Source: Paludibacterium yongneupense DSM 18731 (GTDB taxonomy: Bacteria > Pseudomonadota > Gammaproteobacteria > Burkholderiales > Chromobacteriaceae). From it: a stretch of DNA of 64,000 nt. A program made the position numbers and the translations under genes. This document shows positions 45,983-54,521 of this stretch, one piece after another. The stretch is taken from assembly GCF_000422925.1 (NCBI RefSeq), contig NZ_AUGZ01000013.1, positions 78,623 through 142,622 on the forward strand, read 5' to 3'. The notes beneath the pieces were generated by a model. The model did not search any database. It had not been told where the DNA came from and saw nothing but the letters and a program-made list of their open reading frames with translations. The first letter of the stretch is position 1, and the number at the start of each line of letters is the position of its first letter.

Positions 45983-46855
45983 ATGAGCCCTCGCATCCAC
46001 AGCCTCTACGACCCGGTCACCGCGACCATCACCCATATCGTCTACGACCGCCCGGGTGGGCACGCCGCCATCATCGACCCGGTGCTCGACTTCGACCCCG
46101 CGCCGGCCACCACCCGCCACGACTCGGCGACCCGCCTGCTGCGCTTTGTCCACGCGGAGAAGCTGCAGGTCGACTGGATACTGGAGACGCATGCCCATGC
46201 CGACCATCTGTCGGACGCGCAATGGCTCAAGCAGCAGACCGGAGGCCGCATCGCGGTCGGAGCACGCATAGCCGAGGTGCAGCGGCACTTCAAGGACATC
46301 TACCAGCTCGAGGCCGACTTCGCGGTCGACGGATCCCAGTTCGACCGCCTGTTCGCCGACGACGAACCCTTCCGCATCGGCACGCTGGAGGCCACGGCAC
46401 TGGCCGTGCCCGGCCATACGCCGGCCGACATCGCCTACCGCATCGGTGACGCCGTCTTCGTCGGCGACACCCTGTTCATGCCGGACGTCGGCACCGCGCG
46501 CTGCGACTTTCCCGGTGGCGACGCCGGGCAACTATACAGCTCGATCCGCCGCCTGCTGTCGCTGCCGGACACGACCGGGCTTTACCACTGCCACGACTAC
46601 CCGCCCGCAGGACGCCCGCCGGCCTGGCGCAGCACCGTCGCCGCACAGCGGCGCGACAATGTCCACGTCCATGACGGCATCGACGAGCAGGCCTTCATCG
46701 CCGAACGCCATCGGCGCGATGCGACGCTCGCGCTCCCGGCACTGATGCTGGCGGCGATACAGATCAATATCCGGGCGGGCGCCATGCCGCCCGCGGCCGG
46801 CAACGGGATCGCCTACCTCAGGATTCCGGTCGACTATTTCACGCCTCACCCATAA
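45983..46855 (+). CDS. Metallo-beta-lactamase-fold protein, persulfide dioxygenase/Blh-like
   Basis: Product of 290 residues with the metal-binding signature H70-A-H72-A-D74-H75 (ETHAHADHLS), a downstream GHTPADIAY His, the bridging Asp in FVGDTLF and the last His in YHCHDY. The family includes ETHE1-like persulfide dioxygenases and the Blh hydrolases found in BigR-controlled operons. Length (~290) fits Blh better than ETHE1 (~240). It likely acts on glutathione persulfide or related species. The ATG at 45983 follows GGAG at 45970-45973. Co-directional with the DUF2892 gene 26 bp downstream. Confidence 0.9.
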   Translation: MSPRIHSLYDPVTATITHIVYDRPGGHAAIIDPVLDFDPAPATTRHDSATRLLRFVHAEKLQVDWILETHAHADHLSDAQWLKQQTGGRIAVGARIAEVQRHFKDIYQLEADFAVDGSQFDRLFADDEPFRIGTLEATALAVPGHTPADIAYRIGDAVFVGDTLFMPDVGTARCDFPGGDAGQLYSSIRRLLSLPDTTGLYHCHDYPPAGRPPAWRSTVAAQRRDNVHVHDGIDEQAFIAERHRRDATLALPALMLAAIQINIRAGAMPPAAGNGIAYLRIPVDYFTPHP

Positions 46856-46881
46856 CCCTGAACCCGCAACAGGAGAGCAAA

Positions 46882-47070
46882 ATGCAAGCAAATGTCGGTG
46901 GTATCGACCGAATCCTCCGTTTCGTCGTCGGCGCGGCCCTGATCGCCGCCACCCTCGGCGGCCTGATCGGCCCCTGGGGCTGGATAGGCGTCATCCCGCT
47001 CGCCACGGCCTTGTTCCGGGTCTGCCCGGCTTACCGTCTTTTCAAAATCAGCAGCTGTCCGCGCAAATAA
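46882..47070 (+). CDS. DUF2892 membrane protein (YgaP C-terminal type)
   Basis: Protein of 62 residues with two membrane helices (ILRFVVGAALIAATLGGLIG and WIGVIPLATALFRVCPAYRLF). The pattern NVGGIDRILRFVVGA...CPAYRLFKISSC is that of DUF2892, which forms the membrane part of the rhodanese YgaP and occurs as a stand-alone unit in sulfur operons. Ribosome site AGGAGA upstream of the ATG. Two Cys near the C-terminus (C48 and C59) could carry persulfide. A Rho-independent terminator follows. Confidence 0.9.
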   Translation: MQANVGGIDRILRFVVGAALIAATLGGLIGPWGWIGVIPLATALFRVCPAYRLFKISSCPRK

Positions 47071-47077
47071 CCCGACC

Positions 47078-47103
47078 GCCGCCCGCTGCCGGGCGGCGAT
47101 TTT
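47078..47103 (+). terminator. Terminator after the DUF2892 gene
   Basis: GCCGCCCG-CTGC-CGGGCGGC (47078-47097) followed by GATTTT. It lies 8 bp past the stop, and the convergent CoA-disulfide reductase gene ends at 47112. Confidence 0.75.
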
Positions 47104-47111
47104 CTGCGGCA

Positions 47112-48764
47112 TCAGTGGCGGGACTGCATCCACATCTGCCAGGTCTTGTAGCCGCCGTTCAGACTGCGCGCGTCGAAGCCACGCTGCTGCAACTGCCGCT
47201 GCGCGATATACCCGCGCAACCCCACCATGCAATACACCACCACCGGGCGCTCGCGATCGAGCAGCGCATCGCCGTCACGCAAGCTCGACAGCGGCAGATT
47301 GCGCGCGCCGGGGATCATCCCGCCTGCCACTTCTTCCGGCTCGCGCACATCGATCAACTGCACATCGCCGAGCGTCGCCACCTGCTCCGGCTGCACCAGA
47401 CGCAACAGCCCCTGTTGCAGATTCTGACCGGCCATGCCCAGCAGATTGACCGGGTCCTTGGCCGAACCGAACGGCGGAGCGTAGCACAGCTCCATCTCGG
47501 CCAGATCGTCCACCGTCATTCCCGCCTGCAAGGCGACGGCCAGGACATCGATGCGCTTGTCCACGCCTTTCTCTCCGACCGCCTGCGCTCCGAGCACACG
47601 CCCGCTCTCCGGTTCGAACAACAGCTTGAGACTGACAGGCGTCGCCCCGGGAAAGTAAGCTGCATGATCGTTGCCGTGCAGATACAGCTTGCGGTACGGC
47701 ACCCCAGCCGCAAGCAGGTTCTTTTCGTTGAGCCCGGTGCTCGCCGCGGTCAAGGCAAACACCCTGCAGACCGCGCTGCCCTGGCTGCCGCGATAGCGCG
47801 ACGAGCGGCCGAAGACCGCATCGGCCGCGAGACGTCCCTGCCGGTTGGCCGGCCCCGCCAGCGGCAGCAGCACCGGCCGGCCATCGACGGCATGCCGGAC
47901 TTCCACCGCATCCCCGACCGCGAAAATCGCCGGGTCCGACGTACGTTGCTGCTCGTCTACCCGGATACCGCCGCCGATTCCGGTTTCGAGGCCGGCCGCT
48001 TGTGCAAGCCGGCTTTCCGGCTTCACGCCGATGGCGAGAATCACCAGGTCGGTCTCGACGCAGCGCCCCGACTCGAGTCGTACGCCCAGGCGCGGACCCT
48101 CCTCGACACGGCTCACGCTGTCGCCGAGCACGAGCTCGACCCCGTTCTGCCGCAATTGCAAGGCCAGCGGCACCGCCATCTCGGCATCCAGCGGCATCAG
48201 CACCTGGTCGTTGCGCTCCACCAGGCAGGCCGCGAGACCGCGACGGCGCAGCGCCTCGACCGTTTCCAGACCGATGAAACCGCCCCCCACCACCGTCACA
48301 TGCCGAACGTCAGGCGTCAGTGCCATCAGCAGACGATCGAGATCCTGCAGCGAGCGCAAGGTCATCACCCGCTCCAGATCCAGGCCCGGCAGGGGGGGAC
48401 GCAAGGGCTCGGCGCCCGGCGACAGGATCAGGGCATCGTAACTCTCGTCGTAGCGCAAGCCGCGGCGGCGGTCCAGTACGCGCACGGTCCTGGCGGCGCG
48501 GTCGATGGACAGCACCTCGCAGTCGACTCTCACATCCAGGCCGAAGCGCGCGCTCAAGGACTCAGGCGTATGCAATAACAGGGATGCGCGCTGTTCGATC
48601 TCGCCGCCGAGATGATAGGGCAAACCGCAATTGGCGAACGAAACGTACGCTCCCCTCTCGAAAACGATGATTTCGGCGCTGTCGTTCAGACGGCGCGCGC
48701 GAGCCGCGGCCGACGCGCCGCCGGCGACCCCGCCCACGATAATCAGTTTGTTGACCTCGGCCAT
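47112..48764 (-). CDS. CoA-disulfide reductase with C-terminal rhodanese domain
   Basis: FAD-dependent single-cysteine reductase of 550 residues. FAD loop VGGVAGGASAAARARR; active-site C46 in YVSFANCGLPYHLGG; NAD site VVGGGFIGLETVEAL; IFAVGDAVEVRH; C-terminal dimer domain with CYAPPFGSAKDPVNLLGM. Residues ~455-550 are a rhodanese domain with catalytic C512 (VVVYCMVGLRGY). This fused form reduces CoA persulfide, CoA polysulfide or sulfur. The ATG at 48764 follows GAGGAG. Oriented toward the DUF2892 gene, and preceded by an 18-bp AT palindrome. Confidence 0.93.
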   Translation of the reverse strand: MAEVNKLIIVGGVAGGASAAARARRLNDSAEIIVFERGAYVSFANCGLPYHLGGEIEQRASLLLHTPESLSARFGLDVRVDCEVLSIDRAARTVRVLDRRRGLRYDESYDALILSPGAEPLRPPLPGLDLERVMTLRSLQDLDRLLMALTPDVRHVTVVGGGFIGLETVEALRRRGLAACLVERNDQVLMPLDAEMAVPLALQLRQNGVELVLGDSVSRVEEGPRLGVRLESGRCVETDLVILAIGVKPESRLAQAAGLETGIGGGIRVDEQQRTSDPAIFAVGDAVEVRHAVDGRPVLLPLAGPANRQGRLAADAVFGRSSRYRGSQGSAVCRVFALTAASTGLNEKNLLAAGVPYRKLYLHGNDHAAYFPGATPVSLKLLFEPESGRVLGAQAVGEKGVDKRIDVLAVALQAGMTVDDLAEMELCYAPPFGSAKDPVNLLGMAGQNLQQGLLRLVQPEQVATLGDVQLIDVREPEEVAGGMIPGARNLPLSSLRDGDALLDRERPVVVYCMVGLRGYIAQRQLQQRGFDARSLNGGYKTWQMWMQSRH

Positions 48765-48811
48765 GCAAAACTCCTCGCCGGCGTTTACGCCTTTAATAAA
48801 TCAATTAATAT

Positions 48812-48829
48812 AATATATGTTCATATATT
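48812..48829. promoter_or_regulatory. Palindrome AATATATG-TT-CATATATT upstream of CoA-disulfide reductase gene
   Basis: Perfect 8-bp arms with a 2-nt centre, 48 bp before the leftward reductase ATG, inside an AT-rich block. It is likely a repressor operator overlapping the promoter, similar in composition to the site near 45911-45943. Confidence 0.55.
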
Positions 48830-48966
48830 GTCAGAACGCGGGCCAAACCGCAAGCCCGTCCGCCCCATTGACACCGTGTCGTCGGCAAAGCGCGGCATTG
48901 GCAAATGGCAGGCGCACAGGCATGATCGGCGTGAGGCGGATACACGCCGGCAAAGCAGGAGAGCTC

Positions 48967-49596
48967 ATGGAAAAAGACAGCCCGGAGTCGAGCGGCGCCG
49001 CACCGTTCTGGCACGCCCGCTTCGATCGCGAAGACTATGTCTACGGCACCGAGGCCAACGATTTTCTGCGCGAGCAGGCGCCCCACCTCGGCTCTGCGGC
49101 TACCGTCCTCAGCCTGGGCGAAGGAGAAGGACGCAACGCGGTCTTCCTCGCCCGGCTTGGCCATCGCGTGACGGCGCTGGAAGCGGCGCAGGCCGGCATC
49201 CGCAAGATACACGCACTGGCCGCGCGCCGCGGCGTGACCGTCGCCACCCTGCAGACCGACCTGGCCGACTACCGCATCGCCGCCGGGCAGTGGCAAGGCA
49301 TCGTAAGCATCTTCTGCCACCTGCCCCCCGCGTTGCGGCGCGAGGTGCTCGGCCAGGTGGTCGCCGGGCTGGAGTGCGGCGGCGTATTCATCATGGAAGG
49401 GTATACGCCGCGCCAACTCGCGCACGGCACCGGCGGCCCGAAAGACGGCGCGCTGCTGCTGGAGCCGGCGACGATACGCGCCGAACTGGACGGACTGGAT
49501 CTGTTGCACTTCGCCGAAGTCACCCGTCCTGTGATCGAAGGCAGCCTGCACACCGGCACGGCGGCCGTGCTGCAAGTCGTCGCATTGAAACCCTGA
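48967..49596 (+). CDS. Class I SAM-dependent methyltransferase (TehB-like)
   Basis: Product of 209 residues. SAM-binding motif I VLSLGEGEGRNAVFLARLGHRVTALEAA with the acidic residue E in motif II. The general shape (WHARFDREDYVYGTEANDFLREQ at the start, ICHLPP-type segment IFCHLPPALRREVL) resembles TehB/thiopurine-type small-molecule methyltransferases that detoxify tellurite or thiols. Substrate unknown. The ATG at 48967 has AGGAG about 8 bp upstream; a longer frame to 48817 has no ribosome site. Divergent from the CoA-disulfide reductase gene across the palindrome region. Confidence 0.87.
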   Translation: MEKDSPESSGAAPFWHARFDREDYVYGTEANDFLREQAPHLGSAATVLSLGEGEGRNAVFLARLGHRVTALEAAQAGIRKIHALAARRGVTVATLQTDLADYRIAAGQWQGIVSIFCHLPPALRREVLGQVVAGLECGGVFIMEGYTPRQLAHGTGGPKDGALLLEPATIRAELDGLDLLHFAEVTRPVIEGSLHTGTAAVLQVVALKP

Positions 49597-49704
49597 GCCG
49601 GTGCACGCAGCCTGTCGTCGCAGGGATGCGGCAGTCCGAACCCGGCCTGCGGCATAAACCGAACCGCATTTGCCCTAGCTCACCCGAATCGTGAATAATG
49701 GGTC

Positions 49705-51774
49705 ATGCCGAATTTTCACAGCATCAAATTCAAATTCATGACGCTCGGCGCCGGGCTGCTGCTAGCCGCCCTGGCCGGGCGGCTGTTCATCGGCATTCCC
49801 TTTTTTCGCGACCAGGTCGTCGACCTCGTCACATCGCAAGAAACGACCATCGCCAACTACGTCGCCCAGGGCATCGCTTCCGGCATCAATGAACGCCGAA
49901 ACCTGCTCGCCCTGTGGGCGCGCGACTGGCCGGCCGGCGAAACCGACCCGACCGTCCTGAACGCGTGGCTGCGCGAACGGCAACAATCGAGCGCCGCCTT
50001 TGCCCAGCTTCGCCTGATCTCGCCGCTCAATCATCGGGTGCTAGCGGCCTGGCCTGCGCTCACCCACCCCCTTCGCCTGGGCGCGGGCACCGATCTACGG
50101 CTGGCCGCATCCGACCGCGACGCCGTACTCGGCCCGGCCACTCGCGGCAGCGACGGGGTCGGTGTCGTGCCGCTGACTCTCGCGCTGCGCGACAGGATGG
50201 GCACACCCGTCGCCCTGCTCAGCGGCCTCATCCGCCTCGACACCCCCGGCTTTGTCGACACCTTGCAGCACACCCGCCTCGGCGCCAGCGGCGGGCTGCT
50301 GCTGATTTCCCCGCGCGAGCGGCGGTTTGTCGCTGCCGGCGACAGCACGCTGAACCTGGCGCCAACCCCCAAACCCGGCGTCAACCCCTTCTACGACCGC
50401 GCGATGAACGGCTTTCGCGGTTCAGGCAGCACGGTCAACCCGGAAGGCGTCGAAGAGATCGTGTCGCTGGCGACGGTCCCCGGCAGCGACTGGTTCGTGG
50501 CGGCGCACATGCCGAGAGCCGAAGCCCTGCGCCCGGTCGCCGCATTCAAGCTTTTTTCGCTGAAAGGCGGCTTGTTCATTCTGATCGTCATCGTCATCAG
50601 CTTCGCCATTTTCATGTCGCGCCTGCTGTCGCCGCTGAGCGCCGCTTCGCGCGCGATCAGCGACATGGCCTGTGGCAAGCGCGAGCTGGAAGCGATCCCC
50701 GTGCGGGGGCATGACGAAGTCAGCGAGCTCTTGCGCGGCTTCAACCACCTGGTCGCCCGCCTGCAGGAAAAAGAACAGGCGCTCAATCGCACGCTGGAGT
50801 CGCTGGACCAGCAAGCCAGCACCGATGCACTGACCGGCGCCTGGAACCGCCGCCAGTTCGACGAACTGGCCGAAAGCGAGTTGTCGCGGTCGCAACGCTA
50901 CGGACAGCCGATTTCCATCCTGCTGCTCGATCTCGACCTGTTCAAGAAAATCAACGACGACTATGGCCACGGCGAAGGCGATCGCGTACTGCAGCAGGTC
51001 GCCGACTGTATCCGCTGGACCTTGCGCAAGTCGGACTCGCTCACCCGCTGGGGCGGCGAGGAATTCATCGTACTGATGCCGCAGACCTCGCTATCGCAAG
51101 CGGTGGTCCTGGCCGAACGCGTGCGCGCGAGCATCGCCTCGCATCGCATCATGGAGCAGGACCCCGTCACCGCCAGCATCGGCGTCGCCGAATTCGCTCC
51201 GCCCGAGACGCGGGACCAGTGGGTCGCCCGCGCCGATGCCGCCATGTACCGGGCCAAACGCGCGGGCCGCAATCGCATCGAAATCGACCACGTGCCGGGC
51301 GGCGTCCCGGTACTGACCGCCCCGCGCCGCGCCGATGTCGGCCAACTGCTGTGGAGCGAGCACTTCGCGACCGGGAACCCGTCGCTGGACGCCCAGCACC
51401 GCGCACTCTTCGACGACAGCAACATCCTGCTCGACGCGATCCGCAACGGGGACAGCGCCCACGATATCGCCGAGCGCGCCGAACACCTGCTGCACCATGT
51501 CCTGCGCCATTTCCAGGAAGAAGAATCCCTGCTGCTCGCGGTCAAGCACCCGCTGATCGAGACCTACGTCGCCTTGCACAAGGCGCTCGCTCACGGCGCG
51601 ACCGAGCAGTTGCAACGATTTCGCGGCGGAACCCTGGGCAGTCACATCCTGTCCCGGTTTTTCGCGCACGACCTCGTCGCCAAGCATGTGCTGAACGACG
51701 ACCATGATTTCTTTACCTACCTGACGGCGCCCTACCCGTCCGTCGCGGCCGACAGCAATGCCGCGCCGCACTGA
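49705..51774 (+). CDS. Diguanylate cyclase with periplasmic Cache-like sensor, HAMP and C-terminal hemerythrin domain
   Basis: Product of 689 residues making c-di-GMP. TM1 about 12-32, periplasmic sensor about 33-285 (double-Cache-like), TM2 about 288-310, HAMP to ~365, then a GGDEF domain. The active loop is GGEEF at 450-454 (TRWGGEEFIVLMP). An inhibitory I-site RxxD (R441KSD444) is in the canonical place five residues before it. From ~555 a bacterial hemerythrin domain has the di-iron ligand pattern: QHRALFDD, HHVLRHFQEEE (HxxxE), LHKALAH, and KHVLNDDHDF (HxxxxD). Oxygen, NO or redox is the likely cytosolic input. The ATG at 49705 is used. Confidence 0.92.
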   Translation: MPNFHSIKFKFMTLGAGLLLAALAGRLFIGIPFFRDQVVDLVTSQETTIANYVAQGIASGINERRNLLALWARDWPAGETDPTVLNAWLRERQQSSAAFAQLRLISPLNHRVLAAWPALTHPLRLGAGTDLRLAASDRDAVLGPATRGSDGVGVVPLTLALRDRMGTPVALLSGLIRLDTPGFVDTLQHTRLGASGGLLLISPRERRFVAAGDSTLNLAPTPKPGVNPFYDRAMNGFRGSGSTVNPEGVEEIVSLATVPGSDWFVAAHMPRAEALRPVAAFKLFSLKGGLFILIVIVISFAIFMSRLLSPLSAASRAISDMACGKRELEAIPVRGHDEVSELLRGFNHLVARLQEKEQALNRTLESLDQQASTDALTGAWNRRQFDELAESELSRSQRYGQPISILLLDLDLFKKINDDYGHGEGDRVLQQVADCIRWTLRKSDSLTRWGGEEFIVLMPQTSLSQAVVLAERVRASIASHRIMEQDPVTASIGVAEFAPPETRDQWVARADAAMYRAKRAGRNRIEIDHVPGGVPVLTAPRRADVGQLLWSEHFATGNPSLDAQHRALFDDSNILLDAIRNGDSAHDIAERAEHLLHHVLRHFQEEESLLLAVKHPLIETYVALHKALAHGATEQLQRFRGGTLGSHILSRFFAHDLVAKHVLNDDHDFFTYLTAPYPSVAADSNAAPH

Positions 51775-51804
51775 ACAAGCGCCTGACCTCGACGGAAACC
51801 CGCA

Positions 51805-52437
51805 ATGACCGACAGTACCCAAAACATCTACGCAGAGCCCCGCGACTTCGACGTGCGCACCCTGGAAAACCTCGGCCCGCTGACCGGCATGGCCGGCATC
51901 TGGCAAGGCGCGCGCGGCCTCGACGTCAAACCCAAGGAAGAAGGCCCCAAGAAACAGGCCTTTGTCGAACGCATGGAGCTGCAACCGATAGACCCTCAGA
52001 CCAACGGGCCGCAATTGCTGTACGGGCTGCGCTACCACACCCACATCGTCAAACCCGAGCAGGTCAAGACCTACCACGAACAGGTCGGCTACTGGCTGTG
52101 GGAACCCGCCACCGGCACGGTGATCCACACCCTGACCATCCCGCGCGGCATGACCGTGCTGGCAACCGGCACGGCCGCCGCCGACGCCCGCGCCTTCGAG
52201 CTGCGCGCCACGCGCGGCAGCGAAACCAGCGGCATCTGCGCGAACCCCTTCCTCGACAGCGCATTCCAGACCGTCGAATTCAGCATCCGCGTCAGCATCG
52301 ACCCCGCCGGCGGCTGGAGCTATGACGAAGACACCGTGCTGATGATCCGCGGCCAGAACGAACCCTTTCACCACACCGACCGCAACACGCTGATCAAGAT
52401 CGGCGACCCCACCCCCAACCCGCTCGCCCGCCTGTAA
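51805..52437 (+). CDS. Nitrobindin-like heme-binding beta-barrel protein
   Basis: Product of 210 residues of the FABP-like/DUF1794 (nitrobindin, THAP4 C-terminal) family. LGPLTGMAGIWQGARGLDVKPK is the opening strand motif (GxWxGxG variant). Further signatures are YHEQVGYWLWEPATGTVIHTLTIPRGMTVLATG and, at the C-terminus, NEPFHHTDRNTLIKIG, where the His is the expected heme ligand. Family members bind heme b and react with NO or peroxynitrite. Only 30 bp separate it from the hemerythrin-diguanylate cyclase gene, so the two may be co-expressed in oxygen or NO sensing. A strong hairpin follows the stop. Confidence 0.86.
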   Translation: MTDSTQNIYAEPRDFDVRTLENLGPLTGMAGIWQGARGLDVKPKEEGPKKQAFVERMELQPIDPQTNGPQLLYGLRYHTHIVKPEQVKTYHEQVGYWLWEPATGTVIHTLTIPRGMTVLATGTAAADARAFELRATRGSETSGICANPFLDSAFQTVEFSIRVSIDPAGGWSYDEDTVLMIRGQNEPFHHTDRNTLIKIGDPTPNPLARL

Positions 52438-52443
52438 GCCTCC

Positions 52444-52470
52444 CGCCGCCGGGACGCCCTCCCGGCGGCG
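52444..52470. terminator. Perfect 11-bp hairpin after nitrobindin-like gene
   Basis: CGCCGCCGGGA (52444-52454), loop CGCCC, TCCCGGCGGCG (52460-52470), 7 bp past the stop. Very stable, but without a T-run. Confidence 0.55.
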
Positions 52471-52585
52471 CAAATGGCCGCCATCCCGGCCCGGCCGCCC
52501 GCCTGCTTCGCGCGGCTCCGTCGTCGATTCGATTCAGACAAATCCGGATTTCAAGGTAAATCCGATATTTTTACCGGCACTATAT

Positions 52586-52599
52586 TTGACCTGCATCAA
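52586..52599. promoter_or_regulatory. FNR/ANR-like box upstream of tpsBA
   Basis: TTGAC-CTGC-ATCAA matches the FNR consensus TTGAT-N4-ATCAA at nine of ten positions. It lies in AT-rich DNA about 235 bp before the tpsB ATG. If functional, it would link the secretion system to oxygen limitation. Confidence 0.55.
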
Positions 52600-52819
52600 A
52601 TTTTAACATCATTTGTTCGTGGATTTTTCTGCATTACTGTTTACGAAGCCATCATCACCGAACCAAGCCCCGCAAGCCTCACAGCGCCCCATGCACTACG
52701 CCGGTGCAATTCATTTTAAATATTTAATGCCCAAATCACACGATTTGTTAGTAAATATACCGTTTAACTAATTTACAATTGTTAATATACTCTGTCGTTT
52801 TCGAAATATTCGTTAATAT

Positions 52820-54501
52820 ATGACGACGCCGCCCCATCCCGACTGCTGCTCGCCGCCGCCTGCGCCGGACTGATCTGCAGCCGCCCTGCCAGTGCGGCAC
52901 AGACCGCGGACCAGATCCTGCGCGACCAGCAACAGCAGCTCGAATGGCAACGCCAGGAACTGCTCAAGCGTCCCGACATCACCCTGCCGCGCCCGCTGTC
53001 GCAGGCGCCGACCGCGGCTGCGCCGGCCAATGAGCTGTGCTTCGCCATCCACCACATCGAACTGCAGGATGCCCCCGCCGCCTGGCAGTCGCGCCTGCAC
53101 GCACTCGTCCGCAGCGAAGAAGGCCAGTGCCTGGGCACCACGCGCATTCAGGCGCTGGTCGCCCGCCTGACCGACGATCTGATCGCCCGCGGCTTCGTGA
53201 CCAGTCGCGTCTATCTGCCCGAGCAAAACCTCAAGTCGGGCGTATTGCAACTGGACGTCGTGGCTGGACGCGTCGGACGCCTGCACCTTAAAAACGGCGG
53301 CAGCGACGCATCGCTGACGGCCGCCTTTCCGCTGGACAGCAACGCCATCCTCAATGTGCGCGACCTGGAACAGGGGCTGGAGCAACTGGCCCGCGCACGC
53401 TCGCAACACGCGACGATGGAAATCGTGCCGAGCGCGAACGCCGGCGAGTCGGACATCGTGGTCGACCTGACCCGCGACAAGCCGTGGAACGCAAGCCTGA
53501 GCTGGGACGACTCGGGGCAGAATTCGACCGGCAAGCAACAAGGCAGCGCCACCCTCAATCGCGACAATGTCATCGGCGTCAACGACGTGCTGTCGCTGTC
53601 ATGGAGCCAGGACATCGCACAACCGAGCGCCCCGCGCTCGCGCAGCAACAGCATGTCGTGGCTGCTGCCCTATGGCAACTGGACGGGCATGCTCAGCTAT
53701 AGCGAATCGGCCTACGTTCAAGCGGTGGCCGGCACCAACCAGACCTATTCCGCCCCCGGCCATAGCAGCAACATCCTGCTGTCGCTGTCGCGCCTGTTGC
53801 AGCGCGACCAGAGCAGCAAGACCGAGCTGGCCGTGCAACTGACGCGCAAATCGTCGCGCAGCTATCTGGAAGACACCGAAATCGTGCAGCAGCGCAGCGA
53901 CCTGACCCTGCTGGGGATGGAACTGTCGCAGCGTCGTTACGTGGCGAGCTGGACGCTGGAGGGCGCCATCGGCTACATCCGCGGCCTCGGCGGCTGGGGA
54001 GCGATGTCGAATTCGCAAGAGGCGCAGGGCGGACCGACCGCCCGCGAGAAGGTCTACACCGCGCGACTGACGCTATCGACGCCGTTCGCGCTCGGCGCGC
54101 ACAAAGGGCAATGGAGCAGCGAGCTGCGCGGGCAATACACGCGCGACCTGCTGCCCGGTTCGGAACAGTTCAGCATCGGCAGCCGCTACACGGTGCGCGG
54201 TTTCGACGGGGCGAGCCTGGTCGGCCAGAGCGGCTACTACCTGCGCAACGAAGCGAGCTGGCTAATGCCGCCGACGGCGCGCGGCGACAGCCTGCAACCT
54301 TTCGTCGGCCTCGACGCCGGTCAAGTTTCGGATCAGAGCGCCGCCAACGACGCGCACACGCTGTCCGGCTGGGCCGCCGGGGTGCGCATCGCGCTGACCT
54401 CCGGACTCGAACTGGAACTCGTGCATGAACAGGGCATCCATCAGCCCGCCTCCTGGCCCCGCCCCTCGATCACCCACTTTCGCGCGTCCATGACGTTCTG
54501 A
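52820..54501 (+). CDS. TpsB/ShlB-CdiB family outer-membrane transporter, apparent frameshift in signal peptide
   Basis: Outer-membrane barrel that exports the TpsA encoded 20 bp downstream. From 52822 the frame reads a signal peptide (SRLLLAAACAGLICSRPASA), a helix (QTADQILRDQQQQLEWQRQELLKR), a POTRA domain (CFAIHHIELQDAP...SRVYLPEQNLKSGVLQLDVVAGRVG), then the 16-strand barrel with the conserved SIGSRYTVRGFDG and a terminal Phe (SMTF). That frame has no ATG, GTG or TTG between its upstream stop (52783) and GTG 53197. The natural ATG at 52820 is in another frame and stops at 52871. One missing base between 52820 and about 52845 would give an intact protein of about 560 residues. So this is either a sequence error, a real mutation, or a CTG-type start at 52792. 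Confidence 0.85.
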
Positions 54502-54521
54502 CCCGCCACCGGTAAGCCCCA

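Larger units (their letters stand above)
52438..52819. other. Non-coding region between nitrobindin-like gene and tpsB, 382 bp
   Basis: Holds a strong GC hairpin at its left end, then a long AT-rich stretch (about 52540-52819) unlike the flanks, with an FNR-like box at 52586. An 81-codon open frame at 52474-52719 has no ribosome site and no recognisable protein, and is not called. The AT-rich part is likely the tpsBA promoter region and may mark the left edge of acquired DNA. Confidence 0.55.

Noticed and set aside
52474..52719. An 81-codon frame in the AT-rich region before tpsB
   Set aside because: No ribosome site and no protein-like pattern. It crosses the FNR-like box and the likely promoter region.
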